The notes below the pieces were generated by a model. That model had not been told where the DNA came from. It made no database searches and saw only the letters and a program-made list of their open reading frames with translations. Shown one piece after another: positions 32,093 to 38,965 of a DNA stretch of 43,016 bases. Within the stretch, counting starts at the first letter, position 1. Every line of letters begins with the position of its first letter. Both the position numbers and the translations under genes were made by a program. The stretch comes from an uncultured bacterium. GTDB taxonomy: Bacteria; Pseudomonadota; Alphaproteobacteria; Sphingomonadales; Sphingomonadaceae. The DNA lies in the NCBI GenBank assembly GCA_903884945.1, contig CAISGR010000314.1, positions 1-43,016 of the forward strand, read 5' to 3'.

Positions 32093-32406
32093 GCAGCCCT
32101 TCGCCGGCTACGCGCACCGGGAATCTACCTAGGAACAGCTTTACCCGATGGCAGGGCAAGGCGGCGCATGCCGGCCTCGTCTCCCTGGCGGGAGACACCG
32201 GGCCGTCGCGAGGCGGTCGCCGACCATGCCTCGAGGATCCGGGTACCCCAAGCGCCCGCGAATCCTCGAGGAAATGGGCGTGGCCGACACGGCGCGCACG
32301 CGTCGGCCAGGCCGCCTGGCCTTCTTCACGGCCCGAGGTGCATTTTCGCAGATTATCTGCTAGGGACGTCTTTTGCCGCGTCTGCGCGGCCCATATCCGG
32401 AACATC
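32093..32406 (+). ncRNA. Highly structured leader upstream of the DEAD-box helicase gene
   Basis: 314 bases without a gene but full of perfect hairpins: GTCTCCC/GGGAGAC (32179-32196), CCTCGAGGAT/ATCCTCGAGG (32229-32271), TGGCCGAC/GTCGGCCA (32281-32309), GGCCAGG/CCTGGCC (32305-32321, followed by TTCTTC) and GCCGCG/CGCGGC (32375-32390). The third and fourth share bases 32305-32309 and cannot form together. This is the layout of an attenuator or thermosensitive 5' UTR. GCAGATTATCTGC (32348-32360) is a further short palindrome. No Rfam family is recognised by eye and no promoter is certain. Confidence 0.5.
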
Positions 32407-34101
32407 ATGCCCTTCTCAAATCTGCCCACGCTTCTCGCCGAAGCGCTTTCCGCCCGTGGCTATGCCGCCCCCACGCCCGTCCAGGCCGCCGTGATCCAGC
32501 CCGAGGCCGAGGGCCGCGACATGATCGTCTCGGCACAGACCGGCTCGGGCAAGACGGTCGCCTTCGGCCTCGCCATCGCCCCGCAGCTGCTCAGCGAGAA
32601 CGGTGCGCTGCCGCCGGCGCGCGCGCCGCTCGCGCTCGCCATCGCCCCGACGCGCGAACTCGCGCTGCAGGTGAGCCGCGAGCTCGCCTGGCTCTATGAA
32701 AAGGCCGGCGCCCGCATCGCCACCTGCGTCGGCGGCATGGACGCGTCGAGCGAACGCCGGGCGCTGTCACGCGGCGCGCATATCGTGGTCGGTACGCCGG
32801 GCCGGCTGCGCGACCATATCGAGCGCGGCGCGCTCGACCTGAGCGCGCTCAAGGCGATCATCCTCGACGAGGCCGACGAGATGCTCGACATGGGTTTTCG
32901 CGAGGATCTCGAACAGATTCTGGACGCGACGCCGGACAGCCGCCGGACCCTGCTCTTCTCGGCGACCATGCCCAAGCCGATCGTCGCGCTGGCCAAGCGC
33001 TACCAGCGTGATGCGCTGCGGATCTCGACCGTCGGCGAGGATCGCGGCCATGGCGATATCAGCTACCAGGCGGTTACCGTCGCGCCGGCCGATATCGAGA
33101 ATGCGGTGGTCAACCTGCTGCGCCTGCACGAGGCGGAGTCGGCGATGCTGTTCTGCGCGACGCGCGACAATGTCCGCCATCTCCATGCCAACCTGATCGA
33201 GCGCGGCTTCGCTGCCGTGGCGCTGTCGGGCGAGCATAGCCAGAATGAGCGCAACGCTGCCATGCAGGCGCTGCGCGACCAGCGTGCGCGGGTCTGCGTC
33301 GCGACCGACGTCGCGGCGCGCGGCATCGATCTGCCGACGCTGAGCCTCGTCATCCATGTCGAGCTGCCGCGTGACGCCGAGACGCTGCAGCACCGTTCGG
33401 GCCGCACGGGCCGGGCGGGCAAGAAGGGCACGGCCGTGCTGATCGTGCCGTTCCAGCGGAAGCGTCGCGTCGAGATGATGCTGCGCGGCGCGCGGATCGC
33501 GGTCGAATGGGTCAATGCCCCGACCGTGGACGATATCCGCAAGGCCGATCGCACCCGGCTGATGTCGATGCTGCTCGAGGATGTCGAGGTCGATGAGGAC
33601 GATCGCGCGCTCGCGGCGCAGCTGCTCGAGAAGAAGTCGCCCGAGGATATCGCGGCGGCGCTGGTGAAGACCTATCGCGCGCGCCTGCCGGCCCCGGAAG
33701 AAATGCTGACGCAGGGCGCAGCCCAGCCGGCCGGGCAGGAGCACCACCGCGCCGGATTCGACGATATCGTCTGGTTCCGCATGGATATCGGCCGTCGCCA
33801 GAATGCCGATCCGCGCTGGATCCTGCCGCTGATCTGTCGTCGCGGGCACATCACCAAGAACGAGGTCGGCGCGATCCGCATCGCCCCGAACGAGACGATG
33901 TTCCAGATTCCGCGCGCCATCGCCGGCAAGTTCATGGCCTCGGTGAAGCGCACCGCCGGCGAGGAAGCCGAGGGCGGCGTCCAGTTCGAAGTGGTCGAGG
34001 GTGGTCCCGAACAGGCAGTGCGCGAGCCGCGCCGGCACAATGGTCCGGCGCCGGTGCGTCACCAGCCCAGGCCGACGCTGCGCAAGCGGCCGCGGAACTA
34101 G
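32407..34101 (+). CDS. DEAD-box ATP-dependent RNA helicase with DbpA-type RNA-binding domain
   Basis: 564 residues. All helicase motifs are intact: Q motif ending APTPVQ, motif I AQTGSGKT, PTRELA, TPGR, DEAD near residue 155, SAT, ARGID and HRSGRTGRAG. A linker follows and then a domain at about 453-514 (DDIVWFRMDIGRR to FMASVKR) that matches the DbpA/CsdA C-terminal RNA-binding fold. The tail is basic and disordered. DbpA-type helicases act in 50S ribosome assembly and CsdA/DeaD in cold growth. ATG 32407 is used; the frame is open far upstream into the leader, but that part is not protein-like. The gene follows a structured leader and precedes a small protein with a similar basic tail. Confidence 0.93.
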   Translation: MPFSNLPTLLAEALSARGYAAPTPVQAAVIQPEAEGRDMIVSAQTGSGKTVAFGLAIAPQLLSENGALPPARAPLALAIAPTRELALQVSRELAWLYEKAGARIATCVGGMDASSERRALSRGAHIVVGTPGRLRDHIERGALDLSALKAIILDEADEMLDMGFREDLEQILDATPDSRRTLLFSATMPKPIVALAKRYQRDALRISTVGEDRGHGDISYQAVTVAPADIENAVVNLLRLHEAESAMLFCATRDNVRHLHANLIERGFAAVALSGEHSQNERNAAMQALRDQRARVCVATDVAARGIDLPTLSLVIHVELPRDAETLQHRSGRTGRAGKKGTAVLIVPFQRKRRVEMMLRGARIAVEWVNAPTVDDIRKADRTRLMSMLLEDVEVDEDDRALAAQLLEKKSPEDIAAALVKTYRARLPAPEEMLTQGAAQPAGQEHHRAGFDDIVWFRMDIGRRQNADPRWILPLICRRGHITKNEVGAIRIAPNETMFQIPRAIAGKFMASVKRTAGEEAEGGVQFEVVEGGPEQAVREPRRHNGPAPVRHQPRPTLRKRPRN

Positions 34102-34124
34102 GGTTTTTCCCGTCACGACCTGTC

Positions 34125-34145
34125 GCCCCGGCGCGAGCCCGGGGC
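34125..34145. terminator. GCCCCGG/CCGGGGC hairpin after the helicase gene
   Basis: A 7-bp perfect stem lies 24 bases after the helicase stop. The run of T bases (GGGTTTTT) lies before and not after it on this strand, so its role as a terminator is doubtful. Confidence 0.35.
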
Positions 34146-34207
34146 GCGGGGGTGTGGCGGCGAATTTTATGTTTCGGCGCGGGCGGATTCCCTCTACGGC
34201 GCGCGCC

Positions 34208-34597
34208 ATGACCAAATCAGCCACCGACGTGATGCAGGACATCGTCTTCTCCGCCATCATCGATGCGATCGGTGCGCTGAAGGCTGCCTCGAAGGGCGTG
34301 CCCAACACTTTGCTGCGCGATCTGAACGCAGTGCACGCCAACACGACGCTCGCCGATCTGCCGCCCGAATTGCAGGCGGCGATCGCGACGAACGTGCGCT
34401 CCGCGTTCACGCGTCTGCTGAAGGAAGGCTATTCGGTCTCGCCGGCCGGCTCGGCGCCGCCGCGCAGCCCGTCACCGCCGCCGCGCCCCGTGTCGCGTGA
34501 CGCACAGCGCCACCGCCGTCCGCCCGCGCCGGGCCCGTCCGATCCGGGCAAGCCGCGCGGTCCGCGGCCGAATCGGCCGCCCAAGCCGCGCGGCTGA
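34208..34597 (+). CDS. Small protein with helical N-terminus and Pro/Arg-rich basic tail, unknown
   Basis: 129 residues. Residues 1-78 look helical and amphipathic (DIVFSAIIDAIGALKAAS, LPPELQAAIATNVRSAFTRLLKEG). The last 50 residues are almost only Pro, Arg, Ser, Gly and Lys and would be unfolded and positively charged. No family is recognised. It lies 106 bases after the helicase gene, which ends in a tail of similar composition, so an RNA-linked role is possible but unproven. Start ATG 34208. Confidence 0.7.
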   Translation: MTKSATDVMQDIVFSAIIDAIGALKAASKGVPNTLLRDLNAVHANTTLADLPPELQAAIATNVRSAFTRLLKEGYSVSPAGSAPPRSPSPPPRPVSRDAQRHRRPPAPGPSDPGKPRGPRPNRPPKPRG

Positions 34598-34844
34598 AGC
34601 CGGCGACTGACGTCCGCAATTTTCCTGGCGGGATTCGAAGGGGGGATCAGGCCGGGGAGAAAGAGGGGGGACTCCCCGGCCTGGCCCGCTGCTCGCAGAA
34701 GAAAAGCCTACTGGCGGGAGGCCCGCGATATGCTGCCCTTCCGGACGGTTTGAAAGATTGTAATTTCCCGTAGGTCGGGCGTGGCGATGCCGGTCGCGCG
34801 CGGGCCAGCTTCCAATCCCGCGCGCGCACCGCTAGGGGCACCGC
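34598..34844. other. 247-base gap with a 12-bp perfect stem
   Basis: Contains the inverted repeat listed separately and an AT-richer stretch (34745-34770) that may hold the hisC promoter, though no good -35/-10 pair is found. No coding frame is supported. Confidence 0.4.
34648..34683. repeat. 12-bp perfect inverted repeat
   Basis: CAGGCCGGGGAG (34648-34659) and CTCCCCGGCCTG (34672-34683) with a 12-base purine-only loop. No T-tract is found on either side, so a simple intrinsic terminator is unlikely. Confidence 0.7.
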
Positions 34845-35945
34845 ATGACCGCACCCAAGCCCAAAGACTGGATCATGGCAATCGCTCCCTATGTCCCGGG
34901 GCGTTCCACCACTGACGCCGGCGCACCGATCGCCAAGCTCTCGTCCAACGAGAATCCGCTCGGCACCAGCCCCGAGGCCCAGGCTGCCTTTGCGGCGCAC
35001 GTCGCCGATCTGTCCCGCTATCCGGACGCCGGCGCCGCGGCACTGCGCGAAGCGCTCGGCGCCTATCACGATCTCGATCCGGACCGGATCATCTATGGCA
35101 CGGGATCGGACGAAGTGCTGCATGTCGCCGCCGGCGCCTATGCCGGGCCTGGCGACGAGGTGATCTTCGTACGCTACGGCTTCGCGGTGTACGATATCGC
35201 GGCGCGGCGCGTCGGCGCTACGCCGGTGGTCGCGCCCGACAAGGATTATGCCACTGACGTCGACGCGATCCTGGCCTGCATCACTGATCGCACCCGTGTG
35301 GTGTTCCTCGCCAATCCCAACAATCCGACCGGCACCTTTGCCGGGCGCAGCGAGATCATGCGGCTCCACGCCCACCTCCCGTCGCATGTGATGCTGGTGA
35401 TCGACCAGGCCTATGCCGAATATCTCGATCCGGCGGACGATGACGGCGCACTCGATCTCGCGCGCTATGCGCCGAACGTGATCGTCACGCGCACCTTCTC
35501 CAAGATCCACGGCCTTGCCGCGGAGCGGATCGGCTGGGGCTATGGCTCGGCCGAGGCGGTCGCCGCGATGCACCGCATCCGCGCGCCCTTCTGCATCACC
35601 AGCGCGGGCCAGCAGGCCGCGATCGCTGCGCTGGGCGCGAAGGATTTCATCGAGCACAGCCGCACGCACAACGTCACATGGCGCGCCTGGCTGGCGGGCG
35701 AGATCGCCAAGCTCGGCAATGCCGGCCTGCGCATCGTGCCGAGCCATACGAACTTCCTGCTCGTGCTGTTCGAGGGCCACCTCACCGCCGAGGTCGCCTA
35801 TCGCCAGTTGCTGGAGCGCGGCATCATCGTGCGGTGGCTGCCGGGGCAGGGGCTGGCGCAAGGCCTGCGCATGACGATCGGCACCGAGGCGGAGATGCGC
35901 GCGCTGGCCGGGGCGCTGCGCGAGATCGTCGCCGACGCAAGCTGA
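34845..35945 (+). CDS. hisC: Histidinol-phosphate aminotransferase
   Basis: 366-residue class I/II PLP enzyme of histidine synthesis; the sphingomonad enzyme may also act on aromatic amino acids. Substrate/PLP motifs are KLSSNENPLGTSP near residue 32, NPNNPTGTF near 158 and the Schiff-base Lys in TFSKIHGLAAERIGWG near 219. The C-terminal TIGTEAEM with its phosphate-binding Arg (LRMTIG) is typical of HisC. ATG 34845 begins the family's N-terminus. The stop overlaps the next start as TGATG, so the HAD gene is translationally coupled. Confidence 0.9.
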   Translation: MTAPKPKDWIMAIAPYVPGRSTTDAGAPIAKLSSNENPLGTSPEAQAAFAAHVADLSRYPDAGAAALREALGAYHDLDPDRIIYGTGSDEVLHVAAGAYAGPGDEVIFVRYGFAVYDIAARRVGATPVVAPDKDYATDVDAILACITDRTRVVFLANPNNPTGTFAGRSEIMRLHAHLPSHVMLVIDQAYAEYLDPADDDGALDLARYAPNVIVTRTFSKIHGLAAERIGWGYGSAEAVAAMHRIRAPFCITSAGQQAAIAALGAKDFIEHSRTHNVTWRAWLAGEIAKLGNAGLRIVPSHTNFLLVLFEGHLTAEVAYRQLLERGIIVRWLPGQGLAQGLRMTIGTEAEMRALAGALREIVADAS

Positions 35946-36655
35946 TGGCCCCGCCGTGCGCGCTTGCGTTCGACGTGTTCGGCACGGTGGTCGACTGGCG
36001 CACGAGCATCGCGCGCGAGGCAGCTGAATTCTTTGGTGCGCTGGGCCGCGAGGATATCGATTCCGCGGGCTTCGCCGATGCCTGGCGCGCGCTCTATCAG
36101 CCGGCGATGGAGGAATGTCGCGCCGGTCGGCGGCCGTTCGTGCGGCTCGACCAGCTCAACCGCGAGACGCTCGATACCTTGCTGGCGCGCCACCATGTCA
36201 CCGGTGCGGGCGAGGCGGCGATCGCGCATTTCGCGCATGCCTGGCGCCGGCTCGATCCCTGGCCCGATGCGGTGGAAGGGCTCACCCGGCTGAAGCGGCG
36301 CTTCCCGGTCGTCACGCTTTCCAACGGCAATATCGCGCTGATGCTGGAAATGGCGCGCCGCGCCGGGCTGCCCTGGGACGCGATCCTGGGCGCTGAGGTG
36401 ACGGGCGCCTACAAGCCCGCGCCACGCGCCTATCTCGGCACGGCCGAGGCATTGGGCATCGCGCCGGAGGCGCTTTGCCTCGTGGCCGCGCATCACAGCG
36501 ACCTTGCCGCCGCGCGCGCCTGCGGGCTCGCCACGGCCTATGTCGATCGGCCACTCGAATATGGCGGCCGGCCCGCGCCCGACCGGCATCTCCGGCAGCA
36601 ATGGGACTATGCCGTGGACAGCTTCGTCGAACTGGCGGAAAAGCTGGAAGCCTGA
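35945..36655 (+). CDS. HAD-type hydrolase, 2-haloacid dehalogenase type II
   Basis: 236 residues. Nucleophile Asp10 is in LAFDVFGTVVDW, motif II in TLSNGN near 120, Lys in YKPAPRAYLGTAEALG near 155 and the acidic motif in AAHHSDLAAARACGLATAYV near 180 (pieces). This arrangement is that of L-2-haloacid dehalogenase type II enzymes; many family members are phosphatases in practice. It overlaps hisC (TGATG). Some HAD phosphatases perform the histidinol-phosphate step, but this subfamily is not one of them, so a role in histidine synthesis is only speculation. Confidence 0.87.
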   Translation: MAPPCALAFDVFGTVVDWRTSIAREAAEFFGALGREDIDSAGFADAWRALYQPAMEECRAGRRPFVRLDQLNRETLDTLLARHHVTGAGEAAIAHFAHAWRRLDPWPDAVEGLTRLKRRFPVVTLSNGNIALMLEMARRAGLPWDAILGAEVTGAYKPAPRAYLGTAEALGIAPEALCLVAAHHSDLAAARACGLATAYVDRPLEYGGRPAPDRHLRQQWDYAVDSFVELAEKLEA

Positions 36656-36752
36656 TCCTTCCCGTCGCCGGGCAGCCTGTGGAGAATGGGGCAGCGGCGC
36701 GCGCATATGTCGATCCTGCTGGACTTGTTCGGCAGGGCGTGATTCTGGGGGC

Positions 36753-36770
36753 ATGTCATAAAACTGTAAC
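36753..36770 (+). promoter_or_regulatory. Pho-box-like PhoB binding site
   Basis: ATGTCAT-AAAA-CTGTAAC: two 7-base direct repeats with a 4-base spacer, matching the CTGTCAT-N4-CTGTCAT PHO box at 6/7 and 5/7 positions. It lies upstream of genes for a PhoU-like protein and a phosphate transporter. Position and spacing are as in known Pho promoters; binding is inferred. Confidence 0.65.
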
Positions 36771-36838
36771 ATGGAGCACGGTCGATCGACCAGATTGGCG
36801 CCCTTCCCTATCGCATCGCGGCCGATGGCAGCGCCGAG

Positions 36839-37900
36839 GTGATGCTGATCACCTCGCGCGAGACGCGGCGCTGGGTGATTCCCAAGGGCAATCACATCAA
36901 GGGCCTGGCCCCGCACGAATCGGCCGCCGACGAGGCCTATGAGGAAGCGGGGGTGCGCGGCATTGCCTGCCCGTCGCCGCTCGGCACCTTCACCTATCTC
37001 AAGCGCCGCCGCACCGGGCGCACACGCGAGCTTGAAGTAACGGTGTTTCCCATCGCCTTTGTCGAGCAGGTGGAGGATTGGCCGGAGCGCCATGAACGCG
37101 ACACACGCTGGTTCGACTTGCCAGCGGCGGTGAACGCCGTAGAGGAGCCCGCGCTGAAGGCGCTGATTGCCGCTTTCCGTGAACCGGTGATTCCGGCTAG
37201 GCTCGCCCAGCGCGTCCTGCCGGCATTCCGGACCCAGGCGAAAAAGAGGATTCCGATGGTTGCGTGGTTCCAGGCGCTGATGCCGACCCAGGGGCGGTTC
37301 TTCGACCAGTTCGAAGCGCATGCCGCTACCCTCGTCGCCGGCGCCGACGCGCTCGCGAAGCTGCTCCACAACCAGGGGTCGATCGCCGACAATATCGCCG
37401 AGATCGTCGCGCGCGAGCAGCAGGCGGATGATATCACCCGCGATGTGCTGCAGGACGTGCGGCGCGTGTTCGTCACGCCGTTCGATCGTAGCGCCATCAC
37501 CAGCCTGATCGGGGTGATGGACGATGCGATCGACCAGATGAACGGTACCGCCAAGTCGATCGAACTCTATGAGGTGACCAGCTTCGAGCCGCAGATGCGT
37601 GACATGTCCGGCATCGTGGTCGAGGCAGCGCGCATCACCGCCGAGGCGATCCCGCTGCTGCGCTCGCTCGGCAACAATGCCGGCCGGCTGCACGATCTCA
37701 CCGCGCGGCTGATCCGGATCGAGGGCGATGCCGACGATATCCATGATGCCGGGTTGAAGGCGCTGTTCAAGGCGCATGGGGCGACCGCGCCGATGGATTT
37801 CATCGTCGGGCGCGAGATCTACAGCCATCTGGAAAAGATCGTCGACCGGTTCGAGGATGTCGCGAACGAGATCCAGGGTCTCGTGATCGATCACGCCTGA
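36839..37900 (+). CDS. NUDIX hydrolase continuing in frame into a DUF47/PhoU-like domain
   Basis: The open frame encodes a NUDIX domain (residues 1-120, with WVIPKGNHIKG and EAYEEAGVRG) of the DIPP-like group that hydrolyses diphosphate bonds. It then runs without stop into a complete DUF47 protein from residue 140. In the NUDIX box the Arg of the usual REUxEE is Asp, but the metal-binding Glu residues remain. The conserved strand before it (QIGALPYR) is readable upstream in frame but no ATG, GTG or TTG precedes it before a TAA at 36767; only ATT/ATC codons are found. The GTG at 36839 is the first standard start and would cut off that strand. Either a true fusion with a rare start, or a NUDIX gene damaged at both ends. 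Separate translation of DUF47 from 37256 is possible. Confidence 0.6.
   Translation: MMLITSRETRRWVIPKGNHIKGLAPHESAADEAYEEAGVRGIACPSPLGTFTYLKRRRTGRTRELEVTVFPIAFVEQVEDWPERHERDTRWFDLPAAVNAVEEPALKALIAAFREPVIPARLAQRVLPAFRTQAKKRIPMVAWFQALMPTQGRFFDQFEAHAATLVAGADALAKLLHNQGSIADNIAEIVAREQQADDITRDVLQDVRRVFVTPFDRSAITSLIGVMDDAIDQMNGTAKSIELYEVTSFEPQMRDMSGIVVEAARITAEAIPLLRSLGNNAGRLHDLTARLIRIEGDADDIHDAGLKALFKAHGATAPMDFIVGREIYSHLEKIVDRFEDVANEIQGLVIDHA
37244..37250 (+). promoter_or_regulatory. Ribosome-binding site for the DUF47 protein
   Basis: AAGAGGA five bases before ATG 37256 is the best ribosome-binding site in this area. It lies inside the long NUDIX-DUF47 frame and decides for a separate start of the DUF47 protein. 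Confidence 0.6.
37256..37900 (+). CDS. DUF47 family protein (PhoU-like, Pit accessory)
   Basis: 214 residues from ATG 37256, the normal size for the family. The protein is all helical, with the opening MVAWFQALMPTQGRFFDQFE (20 residues) and repeated charged motifs EQQADDITRDV and EGDADDIHDAG, the paired acidic metal-binding pattern of PhoU-like folds. DUF47 proteins sit beside Pit transporters and are thought to control phosphate uptake. It precedes the pit gene by seven bases. The upstream NUDIX frame is continuous with it, so it may also exist as the C-terminal half of a larger protein. Confidence 0.85.
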   Translation: MVAWFQALMPTQGRFFDQFEAHAATLVAGADALAKLLHNQGSIADNIAEIVAREQQADDITRDVLQDVRRVFVTPFDRSAITSLIGVMDDAIDQMNGTAKSIELYEVTSFEPQMRDMSGIVVEAARITAEAIPLLRSLGNNAGRLHDLTARLIRIEGDADDIHDAGLKALFKAHGATAPMDFIVGREIYSHLEKIVDRFEDVANEIQGLVIDHA

Positions 37901-37907
37901 CGCCCCG

Positions 37908-38906
37908 GTGACACTCTCTCTCCCCCTGCTGATCGGCCTGATCGGGGTCGCGCTGCTGTTCGATTTCCTGAACGGCCTGCACGACGCCGCCAATTCGATC
38001 GCCACCGTCGTCTCGACGCGCGTGCTGAAACCGCATCATGCGGTGATCTGGGCGGCCTTCTTCAACTTCATCGCCTTTGCCGTGTTCGGCCAGCATGTCG
38101 CGCAGACCGTCGGCACCGGGATCATCTCCACCCAGATCGTCGATGCGCAGGTGATCTTCGGGGCGCTGATGGGCGCGATCGTGTGGAATGTGATCACCTG
38201 GATGCTCGGCATCCCCTCGAGCAGCAGCCATGCGCTGATCGGCGGCCTGCTTGGCGCCGGCATCGCCAAGGCCGGGCTGAGCGTCGTCGTCTGGGCCGGC
38301 GTGACCAAGACGGTGGTCGGCATCTTCGCTTCGCCCGCGGTCGGCCTGGGCCTGGCGCTGGTGCTCGTGCTGATCGTCGCCTGGACTAGCCTGAAGCTCA
38401 CCCCGATGGGGGTCGACAAGCGCTTCCGCAAATTGCAGCTCCTCTCCGCCGCCGCTTATTCGCTCGGGCACGGCGGCAACGACGCGCAGAAGACGATGGG
38501 GATCATCACCGTCCTGCTCTATTCGCAGGGCGTCTATACCGGGGCCTTCCATGTGCCCTTCTGGGTGGTGCTCGCCTGCCAGGCGGCGATGGCGATCGGC
38601 ACGATGTCGGGCGGGTGGAAGATCGTCCACACCATGGGCTCGAAGATCACCCGGCTGACGCCGGCGCAGGGCTTCTGCGCCGAGACCGGCGGCGCGATCA
38701 CCCTGTTCATGGCGACCTTCGGCGGCGTACCCGTCTCCTCGACCCACACCATCACCGGCGCGATCGTCGGGGTCGGCGCGGCGCGGCGCTTCTCCGCCGT
38801 GCGCTGGAACGTCGCCAGCAACATCGTGATCGCCTGGTTCGTGACCCTGCCGGCGGCAGCGCTGGTCGCGGCGCTGACCTACTGGATCACGGGCCTGTTC
38901 CTCTGA
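37908..38906 (+). CDS. pit: Inorganic phosphate transporter, Pit family
   Basis: 332-residue low-affinity phosphate:proton/metal-phosphate symporter of the inner membrane. The duplicated signature is present in both halves: DFLNGLHDAANSIATVVST near residue 19 and SLGHGGNDAQKTMG near 185. SSSSHALIGGLLGAG and SSTHTITGAIVGVGAARR are the paired SS-H motifs. About ten membrane segments. GTG 37908 is the start, seven bases after the DUF47 stop. Coexpression with DUF47 and the Pho box implies phosphate-responsive control. Confidence 0.93.
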   Translation: MTLSLPLLIGLIGVALLFDFLNGLHDAANSIATVVSTRVLKPHHAVIWAAFFNFIAFAVFGQHVAQTVGTGIISTQIVDAQVIFGALMGAIVWNVITWMLGIPSSSSHALIGGLLGAGIAKAGLSVVVWAGVTKTVVGIFASPAVGLGLALVLVLIVAWTSLKLTPMGVDKRFRKLQLLSAAAYSLGHGGNDAQKTMGIITVLLYSQGVYTGAFHVPFWVVLACQAAMAIGTMSGGWKIVHTMGSKITRLTPAQGFCAETGGAITLFMATFGGVPVSSTHTITGAIVGVGAARRFSAVRWNVASNIVIAWFVTLPAAALVAALTYWITGLFL

Positions 38907-38965
38907 CGCTGCGGCTTCGCGCGCCGCGATCGTCCTGATCGTTGCGACAGGGCCGGGCGATCGGG

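Noticed and set aside
31822..32406. Helicase N-terminal extension read from the long open frame through the leader
   Set aside because: The translated leader is low-complexity and unlike any helicase N-terminus, whereas the Q motif starts directly after ATG 32407. The leader's inverted repeats fit RNA structure better.
34621..34700. tRNA-like 'TTCGAATCCCGCC' on the minus strand
   Set aside because: The bases around it do not form a T-arm or acceptor stem, and no anticodon arm is found.
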